This document shows, piece by piece, positions 16,858 through 26,358 of a DNA stretch of 64,000 bases (positions are counted from its first letter, which is position 1; each line of letters begins with the position of its first letter). The notes below the pieces were generated by a model. That model worked only from the letters and a program-made list of their open reading frames with translations. It had not been told where the DNA came from and did not search any database. The position numbers were made by a program, and so were the translations under genes. Source of the stretch: Rhodanobacter sp. B04 (GTDB taxonomy: Bacteria > Pseudomonadota > Gammaproteobacteria > Xanthomonadales > Rhodanobacteraceae); contig NZ_MUNV01000006.1 in assembly GCF_002001125.1 (NCBI RefSeq), forward strand, positions 186,001 through 250,000. Reading direction: 5' to 3'.

Positions 16858-19800
16858 CGCGATCTTCCAGTTCTGTTTCCAGAAGCGCATGTTGTTCATC
16901 GTCGTGACGATCCTCGTCGCGTGCTTCGGCTACTACTCCTGGACCCAGCTGGCGATCGAGGCGTATCCGGAGCTGAGCGACGTCACCGCCCAGGTCACCA
17001 CCCAGGTGCCGGGTCTGGCCGCCGAGGAGATCGAGCAGCAGATCACCACCCCGCTGGAGCGCGGGCTGGCCGGTACGCCCGGGCTGGTGAGCATGCGTTC
17101 GAGCAGCACCTTCGGACTGTCGCTGATCACGCTGGTGTTCAAGGATGGTGCCGAGGATTACTGGGAACGCCAGCGCATCACGGAGCGGATCAGCCAGGTC
17201 ACGCTGCCGCCGGGGATCACCCCGGGGCTCGACCCGGTGTCCGGGCCGGCCGGCGAGATCTATCGCTATACGCTGGAGTCCGACAGCAAGAACCTGATGC
17301 AGCTGTCGGAACTGCAGAACTGGGTGATCATCCCGGCGCTGGAGCAGGTTCCCGGCGTCGCCAATGTCGACAACTTCGGCGGCTTCACCAAGGAGTTCCA
17401 GCTGGAACTCGACCCGGCCCAGCTGCTGCACTATGGCGTCAGCGTAGGGCAGGTCAGCAGCGCGATCTCGGCCAATACCGCGAACGCAGGCGGCGGCCGC
17501 ATCACCCGTGGCGAGCAGTCGTACATCGTGCGCGGCATCGGCATGGTGCATACGCTGAAGGATCTGGGCGACATCGTGGTCACCCAGACCAGTGGCGTGC
17601 CGGTGTACGTGCGCGACCTTGGCAAGTTGCAGTACGGCCATCAGGTTCGCGAAGGCATCCTCGGCAAGGACAACAACCCCGATACCATCGAGGGCATCGT
17701 CGACCTGCTCAAGTACGAGAATCCGTCGCGCGTGCTCGAAGGCATCCACGCCAAGGTCGCCGAGCTCAACCAGCAGTTTGCCGCGCAGGACGTGCGCATC
17801 GTGCCGTACATCGACCGCGACGACCTGGTCAGCGCGACCAAGGAAAAAGTCTTCCACACGGTGATGGAGGGCGTCGGCCTGGTCTGCATCGTGCTGATCC
17901 TGTTCCTCGGCAGCCCGCGTTCGGCGCTGGTGGCCGCGGTGGCGATCCCGATGTCGCTGGTCACCGTGTTCATCCTGATGCAGTTCACCAGGATGCCGGC
18001 GAACCTGTTCTCGCTCGGCGCGATCGACTTCGGCGTGATCGTCGACGGCACCATCGTGGTGATGGAGGCGATCCTGCGCCGGCGCGAGGAGAAGCCCAGC
18101 GAGATGCTCACCGAAGACGATGTGATGACGGTGACCAAGCAGGTCGGCCGTTCGATCTTCTTCGCCACGCTGATCATCGTTACCGCCTACCTGCCGCTGT
18201 TCGCATTCGAACATGCCGAGGGCAAGCTGTTCCGGCCGATGGCCTTCACCGTGGGCTATGCGCTGCTGGCGGCGTTGCTGTGCACGGTGACGCTGACACC
18301 GGGGCTGGCGTATATCGCGCTGCGCAAGCCGCGCAAGCTGTTCCACAACAGGCCGCTGGAAAAGTTGCAGGCGGCTTACCACAGCAGCCTGGGCCGGCTG
18401 CTGCACAAGCTGCCGGTGGTCTACACGACGGCGGCGGCGGCGTTTCTTGGCGTGGTGGTGCTGGGCGCGACGATCGGGCGCGAATTCCTGCCCGAGCTGG
18501 ACGAAGGTTCGCTGTGGCTGCAGGTGCAGATGCCGACCGGGCTGTCGCTGGACAAGGCCAGCGCGATGACCGCCGAACTGCGTCGTGCCGTGCGCGAATT
18601 TCCGGAAGTCTCCTACGTGGTGACCCAGCTCGGCCGCAACGACAGCGGCACCGATCCGTGGACGCCGTCGCACGTCGAATCCGCAGTTGGTCTCAAGCCT
18701 TACGGCAGCTGGGCGAATGGCGAGACCAAGGCGGAGTTCCTGCGCAAGTTCAACGCGCGGATGCAGCAGATTCCCGGCATCACGGTAGGCATCAGCCAGC
18801 CGATCGTGGATGGCGAGAACGACATGGTCGGCGGCGCGCACAGCCCGCTGGTGCTGCGCATCTATGGCGACGACTTCAAGGAACTGCGCCGCATCGGTGG
18901 GCAGATCGTCGACGTGCTGCGGGATGTGCATGGCACGGCGGATGCGTCGATCTTCCAGGAACCGCCGATCCCGCAGCTGGCGATCGAGGCGGACCGCGAT
19001 GCCGCGGCACGCTACGGCATCAACATCGCCGATATCAGCAGCCTGATCCAGACCGCGATCGGCGGCGCGCCGATCACCCAGGTCTATGTGGGCGATCGCG
19101 TCTACAACGTCACCGCGCGCGTGTCGAACGCGGTGGCCAACAATATCGAGGCGATCGGCCAGCTGCCGCTGACCGCGGCCAACGGCGCCCAGGTGCCGCT
19201 CAAGCTGCTGGCGCATATCAGCCTGAAGACCGGCGAGAGCACGATCTCGCATGAGCAGGACCATCGCGAACTGACCATCCGCATCGACAACCGCGGTCGT
19301 GCGCTGTCGGAGTACCTGGCCGACGCCCAGCAGCAGATCGATGCGAAGGTGCACTACGACAAGCAGGACTATCGGCTGGAATGGGCCGGCAATTTCCAGA
19401 ATGCGCAGCGCGCGCAGGCGCGCCTGATCGTGGTGCTCGGCATGGTGCTGGCGATCATGGCGGTGCTGCTGTTCGCCGAGTTCGGCAAGCTGCATCAGGC
19501 GTTGCTGGTGCTGGCCGTGGTGCCGCTGGCGGCCGTGGGCGGCCTGATCTCGCTGCATCTGCGCGGCGAGACGTTGAACATCGCCACCGCCGTGGGCTTC
19601 ATCGCCCTGTTCGGCGTGGCGGTGCAGAACGGCATCATCATGGTGTCGAACATCAACCGCGTGCGCCAGGAGGGCTTGACGCTGGCCGAAGCGGTGCTGG
19701 CCGGTGCCGCCGAGCGTTTCCGTCCGGTACTGATGACGGCGACCGTGGCCAGTGTGGGCATGCTGCCGGCCGCGCTGGCCACCGGCATCGGCACGGACGT

Positions 19801-19945
19801 GCAACGTGGCCTGGCCACGGTGGTGGTGGGCGGCCTGCCGATCGCCACCCTGCTTACGCTGTACATCCTGCCCGGCTGCTATTTCGCGATCGAGCGCTTC
19901 ATCGAACGGCACCGCGGCCATGCGCCGTCGGCGCGGGACCTCTGA
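16850..19945 (+). CDS. RND efflux pump, heavy-metal (CzcA/CusA-like) class
   Basis: 1031 residues, the normal length for the family: twelve helices and two large periplasmic loops. The fourth-helix signature DFGVIVDGTIVVME has D393, D399 and E406 at the same spacing as the proton-relay residues of CzcA/CusA, which separates it from multidrug AcrB-type pumps. The substrate cannot be read from sequence; divalent metal export is the family expectation, though the Met ladder of Cu/Ag pumps is not evident. It forms a three-gene tripartite system with the flanking adaptor and outer-membrane channel. Confidence 0.92.
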   Translation: MINAIFQFCFQKRMLFIVVTILVACFGYYSWTQLAIEAYPELSDVTAQVTTQVPGLAAEEIEQQITTPLERGLAGTPGLVSMRSSSTFGLSLITLVFKDGAEDYWERQRITERISQVTLPPGITPGLDPVSGPAGEIYRYTLESDSKNLMQLSELQNWVIIPALEQVPGVANVDNFGGFTKEFQLELDPAQLLHYGVSVGQVSSAISANTANAGGGRITRGEQSYIVRGIGMVHTLKDLGDIVVTQTSGVPVYVRDLGKLQYGHQVREGILGKDNNPDTIEGIVDLLKYENPSRVLEGIHAKVAELNQQFAAQDVRIVPYIDRDDLVSATKEKVFHTVMEGVGLVCIVLILFLGSPRSALVAAVAIPMSLVTVFILMQFTRMPANLFSLGAIDFGVIVDGTIVVMEAILRRREEKPSEMLTEDDVMTVTKQVGRSIFFATLIIVTAYLPLFAFEHAEGKLFRPMAFTVGYALLAALLCTVTLTPGLAYIALRKPRKLFHNRPLEKLQAAYHSSLGRLLHKLPVVYTTAAAAFLGVVVLGATIGREFLPELDEGSLWLQVQMPTGLSLDKASAMTAELRRAVREFPEVSYVVTQLGRNDSGTDPWTPSHVESAVGLKPYGSWANGETKAEFLRKFNARMQQIPGITVGISQPIVDGENDMVGGAHSPLVLRIYGDDFKELRRIGGQIVDVLRDVHGTADASIFQEPPIPQLAIEADRDAAARYGINIADISSLIQTAIGGAPITQVYVGDRVYNVTARVSNAVANNIEAIGQLPLTAANGAQVPLKLLAHISLKTGESTISHEQDHRELTIRIDNRGRALSEYLADAQQQIDAKVHYDKQDYRLEWAGNFQNAQRAQARLIVVLGMVLAIMAVLLFAEFGKLHQALLVLAVVPLAAVGGLISLHLRGETLNIATAVGFIALFGVAVQNGIIMVSNINRVRQEGLTLAEAVLAGAAERFRPVLMTATVASVGMLPAALATGIGTDVQRGLATVVVGGLPIATLLTLYILPGCYFAIERFIERHRGHAPSARDL

Positions 19946-19947
19946 CC

Positions 19948-21453
19948 ATGCACGCTTTGCAAAAAATCACCCCGTGGCGCGCCGGCGACACGTTGCTCGG
20001 TCTGGGCATCGGCCTGCTGCTCAGCGCATGCGCCGTCGGACCGGACTACCGGCGTCCGGCGGCACCGGCCGCGCATGACTACGCGCCGACAGCCCTGCCG
20101 CAAACCACCGCTGCGGCATCCGGACCGGGCGGCGATGCACAGCAAATCGTGCAGGGCATGGATATCCCTGGGCAGTGGTGGACGCTGTTCCATTCGGCGC
20201 CCCTGAATGCGCTGATCGACGATGCGTTGAAGCACAACGCGGATACGGAAGCGGCGCAGGCGGCCCTGCAGGCGGCGTGGGAAAACGTGCGCGCGCAACG
20301 TGGCGCGTACTTCCCCAGTGTCGATGCCAGCGTGAATCCGACCCGGCAGAAGACCGGCAGCGTGCTGTCCAGCAACGTCGCCTCGAACAGCACGCTGTAC
20401 AACCTCACCACGGCGCAGCTCAGCATTTCGTACTCGCCGGATCTGTGGGGCGGCAACCGCCGGCAGGTGGAATCGCTGGTGGCGCAGGCGAACGCGCAGC
20501 GCTTCCAGCTCGAGGCGACCTACCTCACGCTGACCACCAATCTGGTCAATGGGGCGATCCAGGAGGCCTCGCTGCGTGCGCAGATCGGCGCCACCCGCGG
20601 CATCATCGCCGATCAGGCGAAGATCATGGCGACGCTGCAGCGCCAGCAGGCGCTCGGCGATGCTCCCGAGGCCGCCGTCGCCGCGCAACAGGCGGCACTG
20701 GAGCAGAGCCGCGCCACCTTGCCGCCGCTGGAGAAACAGCTGGCGCAGCAGCGCGACCTGCTCGCCGCACTCAGCGGGCGGATGCCGAACGAGAGCATCG
20801 ATGCCCGGTTCACGCTGGATGCGCTGCAGCTGCCGGCCGAGTTGCCGTTGAGCCTGCCGGCACGTCTGGTCGAGCAGCGTCCCGACGTGCGCATGGCCGA
20901 CGAGCAGCTGCATGCAGCCAGTGCCCAAGTTGGCGTGGCGATCGCGAACCGCCTGCCGGACGTGCAGATCACCGCGAACATCGGCAGCGCGGCGGGCAGC
21001 GCGAGTTCCTTGCTGGGTGCCGGCACCGGCTTCTGGAATATCGGTGCTGCGATCACCGCGCCACTGTTCGACGGCGGCATGCTGAAGCACAAGCAGCGCG
21101 CCGCCGAGGCGACCTATCGGCAGAGCGCCGCGCAATACCGCAGCACGGTGATCGACGCGGTGCAGAACGTGGCCGACGTGCTGCACGCGGTGCAGTCCGA
21201 TGCCGCGGCGCTGGCGTCGGCCGAGCTGGCCGATCGCGCCGCCGCGCGCAGCCTCGCCATCGCGCGGCAGCAGCTGGCGCTGGGCGACATCAGCGAGGTG
21301 GCCATGCTGAATGCCGAACAGGCCTGGCGGCAGGCCGAGATCAGCCTTGCGCAGGCGCGCGCGAGTCGCTACGCAGATACCGTGGCGCTGTTCCAGGCGC
21401 TCGGCGGCGGCTGGTGGAACCGGCATGACGTGGCGCAGACTCCGTCACCGTGA
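19948..21453 (+). CDS. Outer-membrane efflux lipoprotein (NodT/OprM family)
   Basis: 501 residues. Lipobox LLLSAC with Cys28 followed by AVGPDYRRP, the hallmark N-terminus of NodT-type channels. Two repeated outer-membrane-factor domains follow with the long Ala/Gln/Glu-rich coiled-coil helices. ATG 19948 is two bases after the pump stop. It completes the trans-envelope path of the efflux system. Confidence 0.93.
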   Translation: MHALQKITPWRAGDTLLGLGIGLLLSACAVGPDYRRPAAPAAHDYAPTALPQTTAAASGPGGDAQQIVQGMDIPGQWWTLFHSAPLNALIDDALKHNADTEAAQAALQAAWENVRAQRGAYFPSVDASVNPTRQKTGSVLSSNVASNSTLYNLTTAQLSISYSPDLWGGNRRQVESLVAQANAQRFQLEATYLTLTTNLVNGAIQEASLRAQIGATRGIIADQAKIMATLQRQQALGDAPEAAVAAQQAALEQSRATLPPLEKQLAQQRDLLAALSGRMPNESIDARFTLDALQLPAELPLSLPARLVEQRPDVRMADEQLHAASAQVGVAIANRLPDVQITANIGSAAGSASSLLGAGTGFWNIGAAITAPLFDGGMLKHKQRAAEATYRQSAAQYRSTVIDAVQNVADVLHAVQSDAAALASAELADRAAARSLAIARQQLALGDISEVAMLNAEQAWRQAEISLAQARASRYADTVALFQALGGGWWNRHDVAQTPSP

Positions 21454-21474
21454 ACCGGGATGGCGCCGCGTCGT

Positions 21475-22095
21475 TCAGTCCTGGGCGCAACGCGCGCGGC
21501 GCCGATGCCGCCACCACAGCAGCAGCATGGTGAGCACGACCAGGCCGACGAGGATCCACAGGCTGTTCTGGCCGCGCCGCACCCACTTCATCAGCCATTC
21601 GTGGTTGTCGGCGCCGAAATAGCCCAGGTAGACCCAGAACGGCACGCTGATCAGCGCCGCCAGTCCATCGATCAGCAGGAAGCGCGTGAATGACACGCGA
21701 TGGCTGGTGCCGGCGGTGATGTAGACGGTGGTGCGCATGCCGGGCAGGAAGCGCGCGATGAACAGCATGCGGTTGCCGTAGCGCGCGAACTTTTCCTGCA
21801 CCATGGCATAGCGCCTGGGCGTGAGCACCCGCGCCACCAGCCGCCATTTCAGCATGCGCGCGCCGTAGTGGTGACCGAGCAGGAAGATGCCGGCATCGCC
21901 CAGCAGCACGCCGAACATCGCCAGCGCGAACATCGCATGCACGTTGGCGTAGCCGAGCCCGGCGATGACGCCGCCGGCGACCAGGGTGATGTCCTCCGGC
22001 AAGGGCAGCCCGGCGCCACAGATCATCAGCGCGATGAACACCGCGACATAGCCGTTCTCGGCGAAGATCGTGATCAGTCGTTCAAGCAGATCCAT
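21475..22095 (-). CDS. DedA family membrane protein (VTT domain)
   Basis: 206 residues. Features of the family: GAGLPLPEDITLVAGG near the N-terminus, the FxRF-P-G segment (IARFLPGMRTTVYITAGTS) and about five helices. DedA proteins are linked to lipid-carrier recycling and membrane homeostasis. ATG 22095 has AAGGA at 22101-22105; a TTG codon directly before it extends the frame by one residue. It is convergent with the efflux channel gene and lies 114 bases downstream of dnaG. Confidence 0.88.
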   Translation of the reverse strand: MDLLERLITIFAENGYVAVFIALMICGAGLPLPEDITLVAGGVIAGLGYANVHAMFALAMFGVLLGDAGIFLLGHHYGARMLKWRLVARVLTPRRYAMVQEKFARYGNRMLFIARFLPGMRTTVYITAGTSHRVSFTRFLLIDGLAALISVPFWVYLGYFGADNHEWLMKWVRRGQNSLWILVGLVVLTMLLLWWRHRRRARCAQD

Positions 22096-22209
22096 CAATA
22101 TCCTTGCGCTTCATGCACAGCCGCATCGTGCTGCGTGGCATGATCCCACAGTCGGCTCGCGATGACCGCCCGACAAGGCATGACGTCTGGCATGCGGCAC
22201 GGGATCCCA

Positions 22210-23946
22210 TCAGGTCGACGCGACCGGCGGCCGCACGCGCGCCGCCAGCAACTCGCGCAGCTCGGCCTTTTCGGCGCTGTCCAGTGTGCCTTCGCGGCTC
22301 TTGGCGGTCAGCGTGTCGCGGCGCTGGGTGGTGGCCTGGTCGTCCATGCGGGCCAGCGCATCGAAAAATTCGGCGCGCTGGGCCTCGGGTTCGCCCACGG
22401 CGACCGCGGCCATCAGCTTCTGCAGCGACGGATACTCCGGGCGCTCGGCAAAATGCTCGACCAGCATGGCCGAATTGATGCCGGGGCGCGAACGCGCCAG
22501 GTCCAGCAGTTCGGCGAGCAGGCCCACGCCAGGCTTGTCCAGGCGCAGGAAGCGATAAGGCTTCTCCACCTGGTCGGCCAGCCCCGGCTGTGCCAGCAGC
22601 AGCGAGATCGCGCTGCGCACCAGACTGCGCTGCACCACCACCGGGCGCTGCACGGCACGATGCGCGGCCGGGTCGGCCTGCAGCACCGTGCGGGCACCGC
22701 TGCGCTTCTCCAGCTCCTGCGCCATCAGGTCGCGGAACGCGCCGTCCGGCAGTTTCGCGATCAGCGGGCGGGCGCGTTCGGCCAGACGCGCGCGGCCGTC
22801 GAGGCTGCCCATCTCCACATCGTGCGACAGTTCGTTGAAGAAGTAGTCCGACAGCGGCAGCGCCTGCTTGATGCGCTGCTCGAAGCCGTCCTTGCCCTCC
22901 TTGCGCACCAGCGAGTCCGGATCCTCGCCATCGGGCAGGAACAGGAAGTACGCCTGGCGCCCGTCGCGCAGTCGCGGCAGCGCGGATTCCAGCGCCTTCC
23001 ACGCGGCAGCGCGTCCGGCACGGTCACCATCGAAACAGAACACCACGTCCGCGGCGGCGCGGAACAGCACCTCGGTGTGTTCCGGCGTGGTCGCCGTACC
23101 CAGGGTGGCCACCGCGATCGGCAGCCCGGCCTGGTGCAGCGCGATCACGTCCATGTAGCCCTCGACCACCATGATCCGCGTCAGGTTCGCGTTGGCCTGC
23201 TTCACCTGCCACAGCGCGAACAGCTCGCGGCCCTTGTGGAACAGCGGCGTCTCGGGCGAGTTGAGGTATTTGGGGCTCTGCTCCGCTTGCAATACGCGGC
23301 CGCCGAACGCGATGACCCGGCCGCGGCGGTCGAGGATCGGGAACATCAGCCGTTCGCGGAAGCGGTCGTACTTGCTGCCACGCTCGCTGCTGGCGACCAT
23401 GCCGGCCTCGTTGAGCAACTGCATGCGGCGCTCGCTGCTGCCCAGCGCCTTGATCACGCCGTCGTAGCCGGCCGGCGCCCAGCCGAGCCGGAACTGCTTG
23501 ATGGTCGCCGCGTCGAGCCCGCGTTTCCTGCAGTAGGCCTGCGCCTCGGCGCTGCGCGGCAGCTCGCCCTCGTACCAGCCGGCGGCGGCGTCCAGCAGCG
23601 CGTACAGGTCGGTCTTGTCCTCGCGCGGCGCGGCTTCGCGACCGCCTTCGCGCGGCACCTTCAGGCCGACCGTCTGCGCCAGCTCCTCGACCGCGTCGGG
23701 AAACTCCAGCCGCTCGTAGTCCATCAGGAACTTCACGGCACTGCCGTGCGCGCCGCAGCCGAAGCAGTGGAAGAACTGCTTGGCCGGGCTGACGTAGAAC
23801 GACGGCGAACGCTCGTTGTGGAACGGGCAGCACGCGGTCCACTCGCGGCCCGCCTTCTTCAACGGCACGCGCCGCTCGATCACGTCGACAATGTCGACGC
23901 GGGCAAGCAGTTCATCGATGAAACTGTCGGGAATCAGGCCGCGCAT
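22210..23946 (-). CDS. dnaG: DNA primase
   Basis: 578 residues. The N-terminal CHC2 zinc finger is intact (C40, H43, C61, C64), followed by the RNA-polymerase basic segment, the Toprim core (VVEGYMDVIALHQAG and CFDGDRAGRAAA) and a C-terminal helicase-binding helical domain. It makes the RNA primers for replication. ATG 23946 has an AGGG site five bases upstream. Usually it is adjacent to rpsU and rpoD; here rpsU/yqeY are 1.5 kb away and rpoD is not in the window. Confidence 0.97.
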   Translation of the reverse strand: MRGLIPDSFIDELLARVDIVDVIERRVPLKKAGREWTACCPFHNERSPSFYVSPAKQFFHCFGCGAHGSAVKFLMDYERLEFPDAVEELAQTVGLKVPREGGREAAPREDKTDLYALLDAAAGWYEGELPRSAEAQAYCRKRGLDAATIKQFRLGWAPAGYDGVIKALGSSERRMQLLNEAGMVASSERGSKYDRFRERLMFPILDRRGRVIAFGGRVLQAEQSPKYLNSPETPLFHKGRELFALWQVKQANANLTRIMVVEGYMDVIALHQAGLPIAVATLGTATTPEHTEVLFRAAADVVFCFDGDRAGRAAAWKALESALPRLRDGRQAYFLFLPDGEDPDSLVRKEGKDGFEQRIKQALPLSDYFFNELSHDVEMGSLDGRARLAERARPLIAKLPDGAFRDLMAQELEKRSGARTVLQADPAAHRAVQRPVVVQRSLVRSAISLLLAQPGLADQVEKPYRFLRLDKPGVGLLAELLDLARSRPGINSAMLVEHFAERPEYPSLQKLMAAVAVGEPEAQRAEFFDALARMDDQATTQRRDTLTAKSREGTLDSAEKAELRELLAARVRPPVAST

Positions 23947-24098
23947 AAGCGCCCTAGTTTAGGGCCTGAACCGCAGGGCGGGGGCGCGCCGGCCAAGGCG
24001 GTGGGCAAGCCGGCCAATCTGCCGGCGCGGGACTCCGCGCGCAGGGTCGTCGAGCTAGCATCCCGGATCATCCCCGGTTGCCCATGATGAGGCCCTTG

Positions 24099-24740
24099 AT
24101 GCATCAGGCTGGAGATACAGCGGTGCAGTTTCGGCAGGCTGCGGCGGAGGATGCACCGCAGGCGGTGCCGCTGATCCACAGCTCCGGCCCGGGAGCGTTC
24201 GACTACGTGTTTGCCGTGCCGGGGCATGGCGATGCGCAGGCGTTCCTGCGCCAGGCCTTTGTCGACGGCGCCGGCGAGTTCGGCTGGCGCAACCACGTGG
24301 TGGGCGAGCTGGATGGCGCGGTGGTGGCGGTCGGGGCCGGTTTTGGCGGCGACACGAAGTGGCCGTTCACGTTGGCGGCGGCGCGGCAGATCCTCGGTCA
24401 TTACGGCTGGCGTCATGCCGGTGGCGTGATCGTCCGCGGCTTGCGCGTGGAGACGGTGATTCCGCCACCCACGGGCGCCATGCATTACCTCGCCCACCTT
24501 GCCGTGACGCCTACCTTGCGCGGGCATGGCATTGGCCAGGCATTGATCCATCACCTGCTGGCGCAGGCGCGTGAACTGGGCCGGCAGCAGATCGTGCTGG
24601 ATGTCGCCAGCAGCAACCCGGCGGCCGAGCGGCTCTATGCGCGCCTGGGCTTCGAGGTGAGCGGTGAGCGGGCGTCACGGCTGGTCAACGCGCAGGGACG
24701 GGTGCCGGACCATCGGCGCATGCAGTGCCGGCTCGATTGA
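24099..24740 (+). CDS. GNAT family N-acetyltransferase
   Basis: 213 residues. The acetyl-CoA motif is clear: HLAVTPTLRGHGIGQALIHH followed by DVASSNPAAERLYARLGF. The N-terminal half has no known substrate signature. ATG 24099 follows GAGG (24089-24092) at six bases and is preferred over ATG 24084. It reads opposite to dnaG and yqeY and lies between them, interrupting the usual ribosomal-protein/primase order. Substrate unknown. Confidence 0.82.
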   Translation: MHQAGDTAVQFRQAAAEDAPQAVPLIHSSGPGAFDYVFAVPGHGDAQAFLRQAFVDGAGEFGWRNHVVGELDGAVVAVGAGFGGDTKWPFTLAAARQILGHYGWRHAGGVIVRGLRVETVIPPPTGAMHYLAHLAVTPTLRGHGIGQALIHHLLAQARELGRQQIVLDVASSNPAAERLYARLGFEVSGERASRLVNAQGRVPDHRRMQCRLD

Positions 24741-24741
24741 C

Positions 24742-24775
24742 GCGGCGCGACGACGGGGCGCTGCCGTCGCGCCGC
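24742..24775. terminator. Bidirectional terminator-like hairpin
   Basis: GCGGCGCGACG (24742-24752) pairs perfectly with CGTCGCGCCGC (24765-24775), 11 pairs over a 12-base loop, one base after the acetyltransferase stop and five before the end of the convergent DUF1328 gene. No T-run. Confidence 0.6.
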
Positions 24776-24780
24776 AATCG

Positions 24781-24951
24781 TCACAGGATGTGGAATACGC
24801 CGATGACGGCCAGCACCGCGATCAGGAACAGGATCAGGAAGATCGCGAACAGCACCTTGGCGATGGTGCCGGTGGCGCCGGAGATGCCACGGAAACCAAG
24901 CAAGCCGGTAACCAGCGAAATGATGGCGAAAATAATGGCCCACTTGAGCAT
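24781..24951 (-). CDS. DUF1328 small membrane protein (YtjA type)
   Basis: 56 residues, two helices ([16 protein letters not shown] and [18 protein letters not shown]) with [11 protein letters not shown] between them, the DUF1328 pattern. AGGAG lies six bases before ATG 24951. Family members are often general-stress genes; the function is unknown. Convergent with the acetyltransferase gene. Confidence 0.85.
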   Translation of the reverse strand: MLKWAIIFAIISLVTGLLGFRGISGATGTIAKVLFAIFLILFLIAVLAVIGVFHIL

Positions 24952-25109
24952 GTGTTTCTCCTGCAGCGATGTGCGCCCGCGCGGCGGGGAATGACTGGCG
25001 GGTCGAGAGCCGTTTTGTAACGAAGCCGATGTGAACGCGATGCATGGTGGCTTGTCAGCCACCGCCGCCGCCGGCAAGCTGCATGGCCGGATCGACAGGA
25101 GGCGCAGGC

Positions 25110-25409
25110 ATGGTGATCACCGCGGTGATGGCGTACCGACAGCGTGCGATCGTGCGGGCGTTCGAGCAGGCTGCCGCGACCACGGTGGCGACGGCGCATA
25201 CGGCGGAGCAGCTGGGGTTGAAGCCGGGCCTGGCCTGGCATCAGCTGGTGGGCCAGGCGGTGCTGCGCTGCCCGGGCCAGGCGCGTTACTTTCTGGATCT
25301 GGCGAACTGGCAACGGTTGCGCCAGCGGCGCCGGCGTCATGCGCTGGCGGTGGTTGCCGGCTCGCTGGTGGTGGTCGCGCTGATCCTGCTGGCGACGCGC
25401 GCCCGCTGA
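25110..25409 (+). CDS. Small protein with C-terminal membrane helix, unrecognised
   Basis: 99 residues starting [21 protein letters not shown] perfect AGGAGG (25097-25102) seven bases before ATG 25110 makes the start convincing. The C-terminus is a single helix ([19 protein letters not shown]) ending in Arg residues, preceded by a very basic RLRQRRRRH stretch, so it is probably tail-anchored with its soluble part in the cytoplasm. No family recognised. Divergent from DUF1328 and convergent with yqeY. Confidence 0.65.
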   Translation: MVITAVMAYRQRAIVRAFEQAAATTVATAHTAEQLGLKPGLAWHQLVGQAVLRCPGQARYFLDLANWQRLRQRRRRHALAVVAGSLVVVALILLATRAR

Positions 25410-25413
25410 AACC

Positions 25414-25860
25414 TCAGCCGGCCAGCTTGGCCTTGATCTTGCCCGACACCACGGCCATGTCGGCGCGGCCGGCGGCCTTTTCCTTCACCGCGGCCACCAC
25501 CTTGCCCATGTCGCGGGCCGTGCTGGCGCCGGTGTCGCTGATCGCGGCCGCGATCAAGGCATCGATCTCCGCCTCGTTCAGCTTGCTCGGCAGGTAGGTC
25601 TCGATCACCACCATCTCGGCCCGTTCGATCGCCGACAGGTCCTCGCGGCCGGCGGCGTCGAACTGGTTGACCGAATCGCGCCGCTGCTTGAGCATCTTTT
25701 CCAGCGTGGCCAGCACCTGCACGTCGTCCAGCTCGATCCGCTCGTCCACCTCGCGTTGCTTGATCGCCGCCAGCATCAGCCGGATCACGCCCAGCCGGTG
25801 CTTGTCGCCGCCGCGCATGGCGTTCTTCATGTCTTCGGTGAGCTGCTGCTTGAGCGTCAT
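25414..25860 (-). CDS. GatB/YqeY domain protein
   Basis: 148 residues, all-helical, with the family start MTLKQQLTEDMKNAMRGGDKHRLGVIRLM and the C-terminal DMGKVVAAVKEKAAGRADMAVV-SGKIKAKL pattern related to the tail of GatB (quoted here as separate short motifs). It may act in tRNA-dependent amidation or bind tRNA; the role is unproven. It usually travels with rpsU and dnaG, and here lies 214 bases after rpsU on the same strand. Confidence 0.9.
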   Translation of the reverse strand: MTLKQQLTEDMKNAMRGGDKHRLGVIRLMLAAIKQREVDERIELDDVQVLATLEKMLKQRRDSVNQFDAAGREDLSAIERAEMVVIETYLPSKLNEAEIDALIAAAISDTGASTARDMGKVVAAVKEKAAGRADMAVVSGKIKAKLAG

Positions 25861-26074
25861 GGCGAAAGCCTCGGTGGATTTGGGGGCGAGTGGCAATGGG
25901 AAGCCGATTCTACGGAAACGACGAAGCCGGCGTTGCCCTTGGGGACAACACCGGCCAGGTCGTATCGGCTGTGCTTGCGGCGGCTGCGAGAACCCGCGCC
26001 GACCGCGTTTCCTGTGCGCGCAGCGCCGGTGGCGCTGCAGGATCCACCGACGGAGCGGCGGACCAGGGGGAAAC

Positions 26075-26290
26075 TCAGTACAGGCGGACTTTGCGCGAAA
26101 CGTCACGCGACAGGCGACGCAGGTGACGCTTCACCGCGGCAGCGCGCTTGCGCTTGCGCTCCTGGGTCGGCTTTTCGTAGAACTCGCGCTTGCGCGTTTC
26201 AGCGAGCACACCGGCCTTTTCGCAGGTACGCTTGAAACGACGCAGAGCAATCTCGAACGGCTCGTTCTCGCGAACTTTTACGTTGGGCAT
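26075..26290 (-). CDS. rpsU: 30S ribosomal protein S21
   Basis: 71 residues, strongly basic, with the typical N-terminus [20 protein letters not shown] and the Lys/Arg-rich helix toward the C-terminus. GGAG six bases before ATG 26290. S21 helps base-pair mRNA leaders to the small subunit. It is divergent from tsaD across 68 bases, a conserved arrangement in gamma-proteobacteria. Confidence 0.97.
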   Translation of the reverse strand: MPNVKVRENEPFEIALRRFKRTCEKAGVLAETRKREFYEKPTQERKRKRAAAVKRHLRRLSRDVSRKVRLY

Positions 26291-26358
26291 GGAAACTCCG
26301 AGTGGTAGTCTTCCCGCGGATACGGGACTGTTGAATAGGGCGAGCCGCGAAGTATACC

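Noticed and set aside
16847-19921. Open frame of over 1000 codons opposite the RND pump
   Set aside because: Shadow frame in GC-rich DNA; low-complexity His/Arg/Gln product without domains, while the plus strand encodes a complete pump.
26330-26358. Promoter TTGAAT-N16-TATACC for tsaD
   Set aside because: The -10 would abut the GTG start, placing the transcription start inside the gene.
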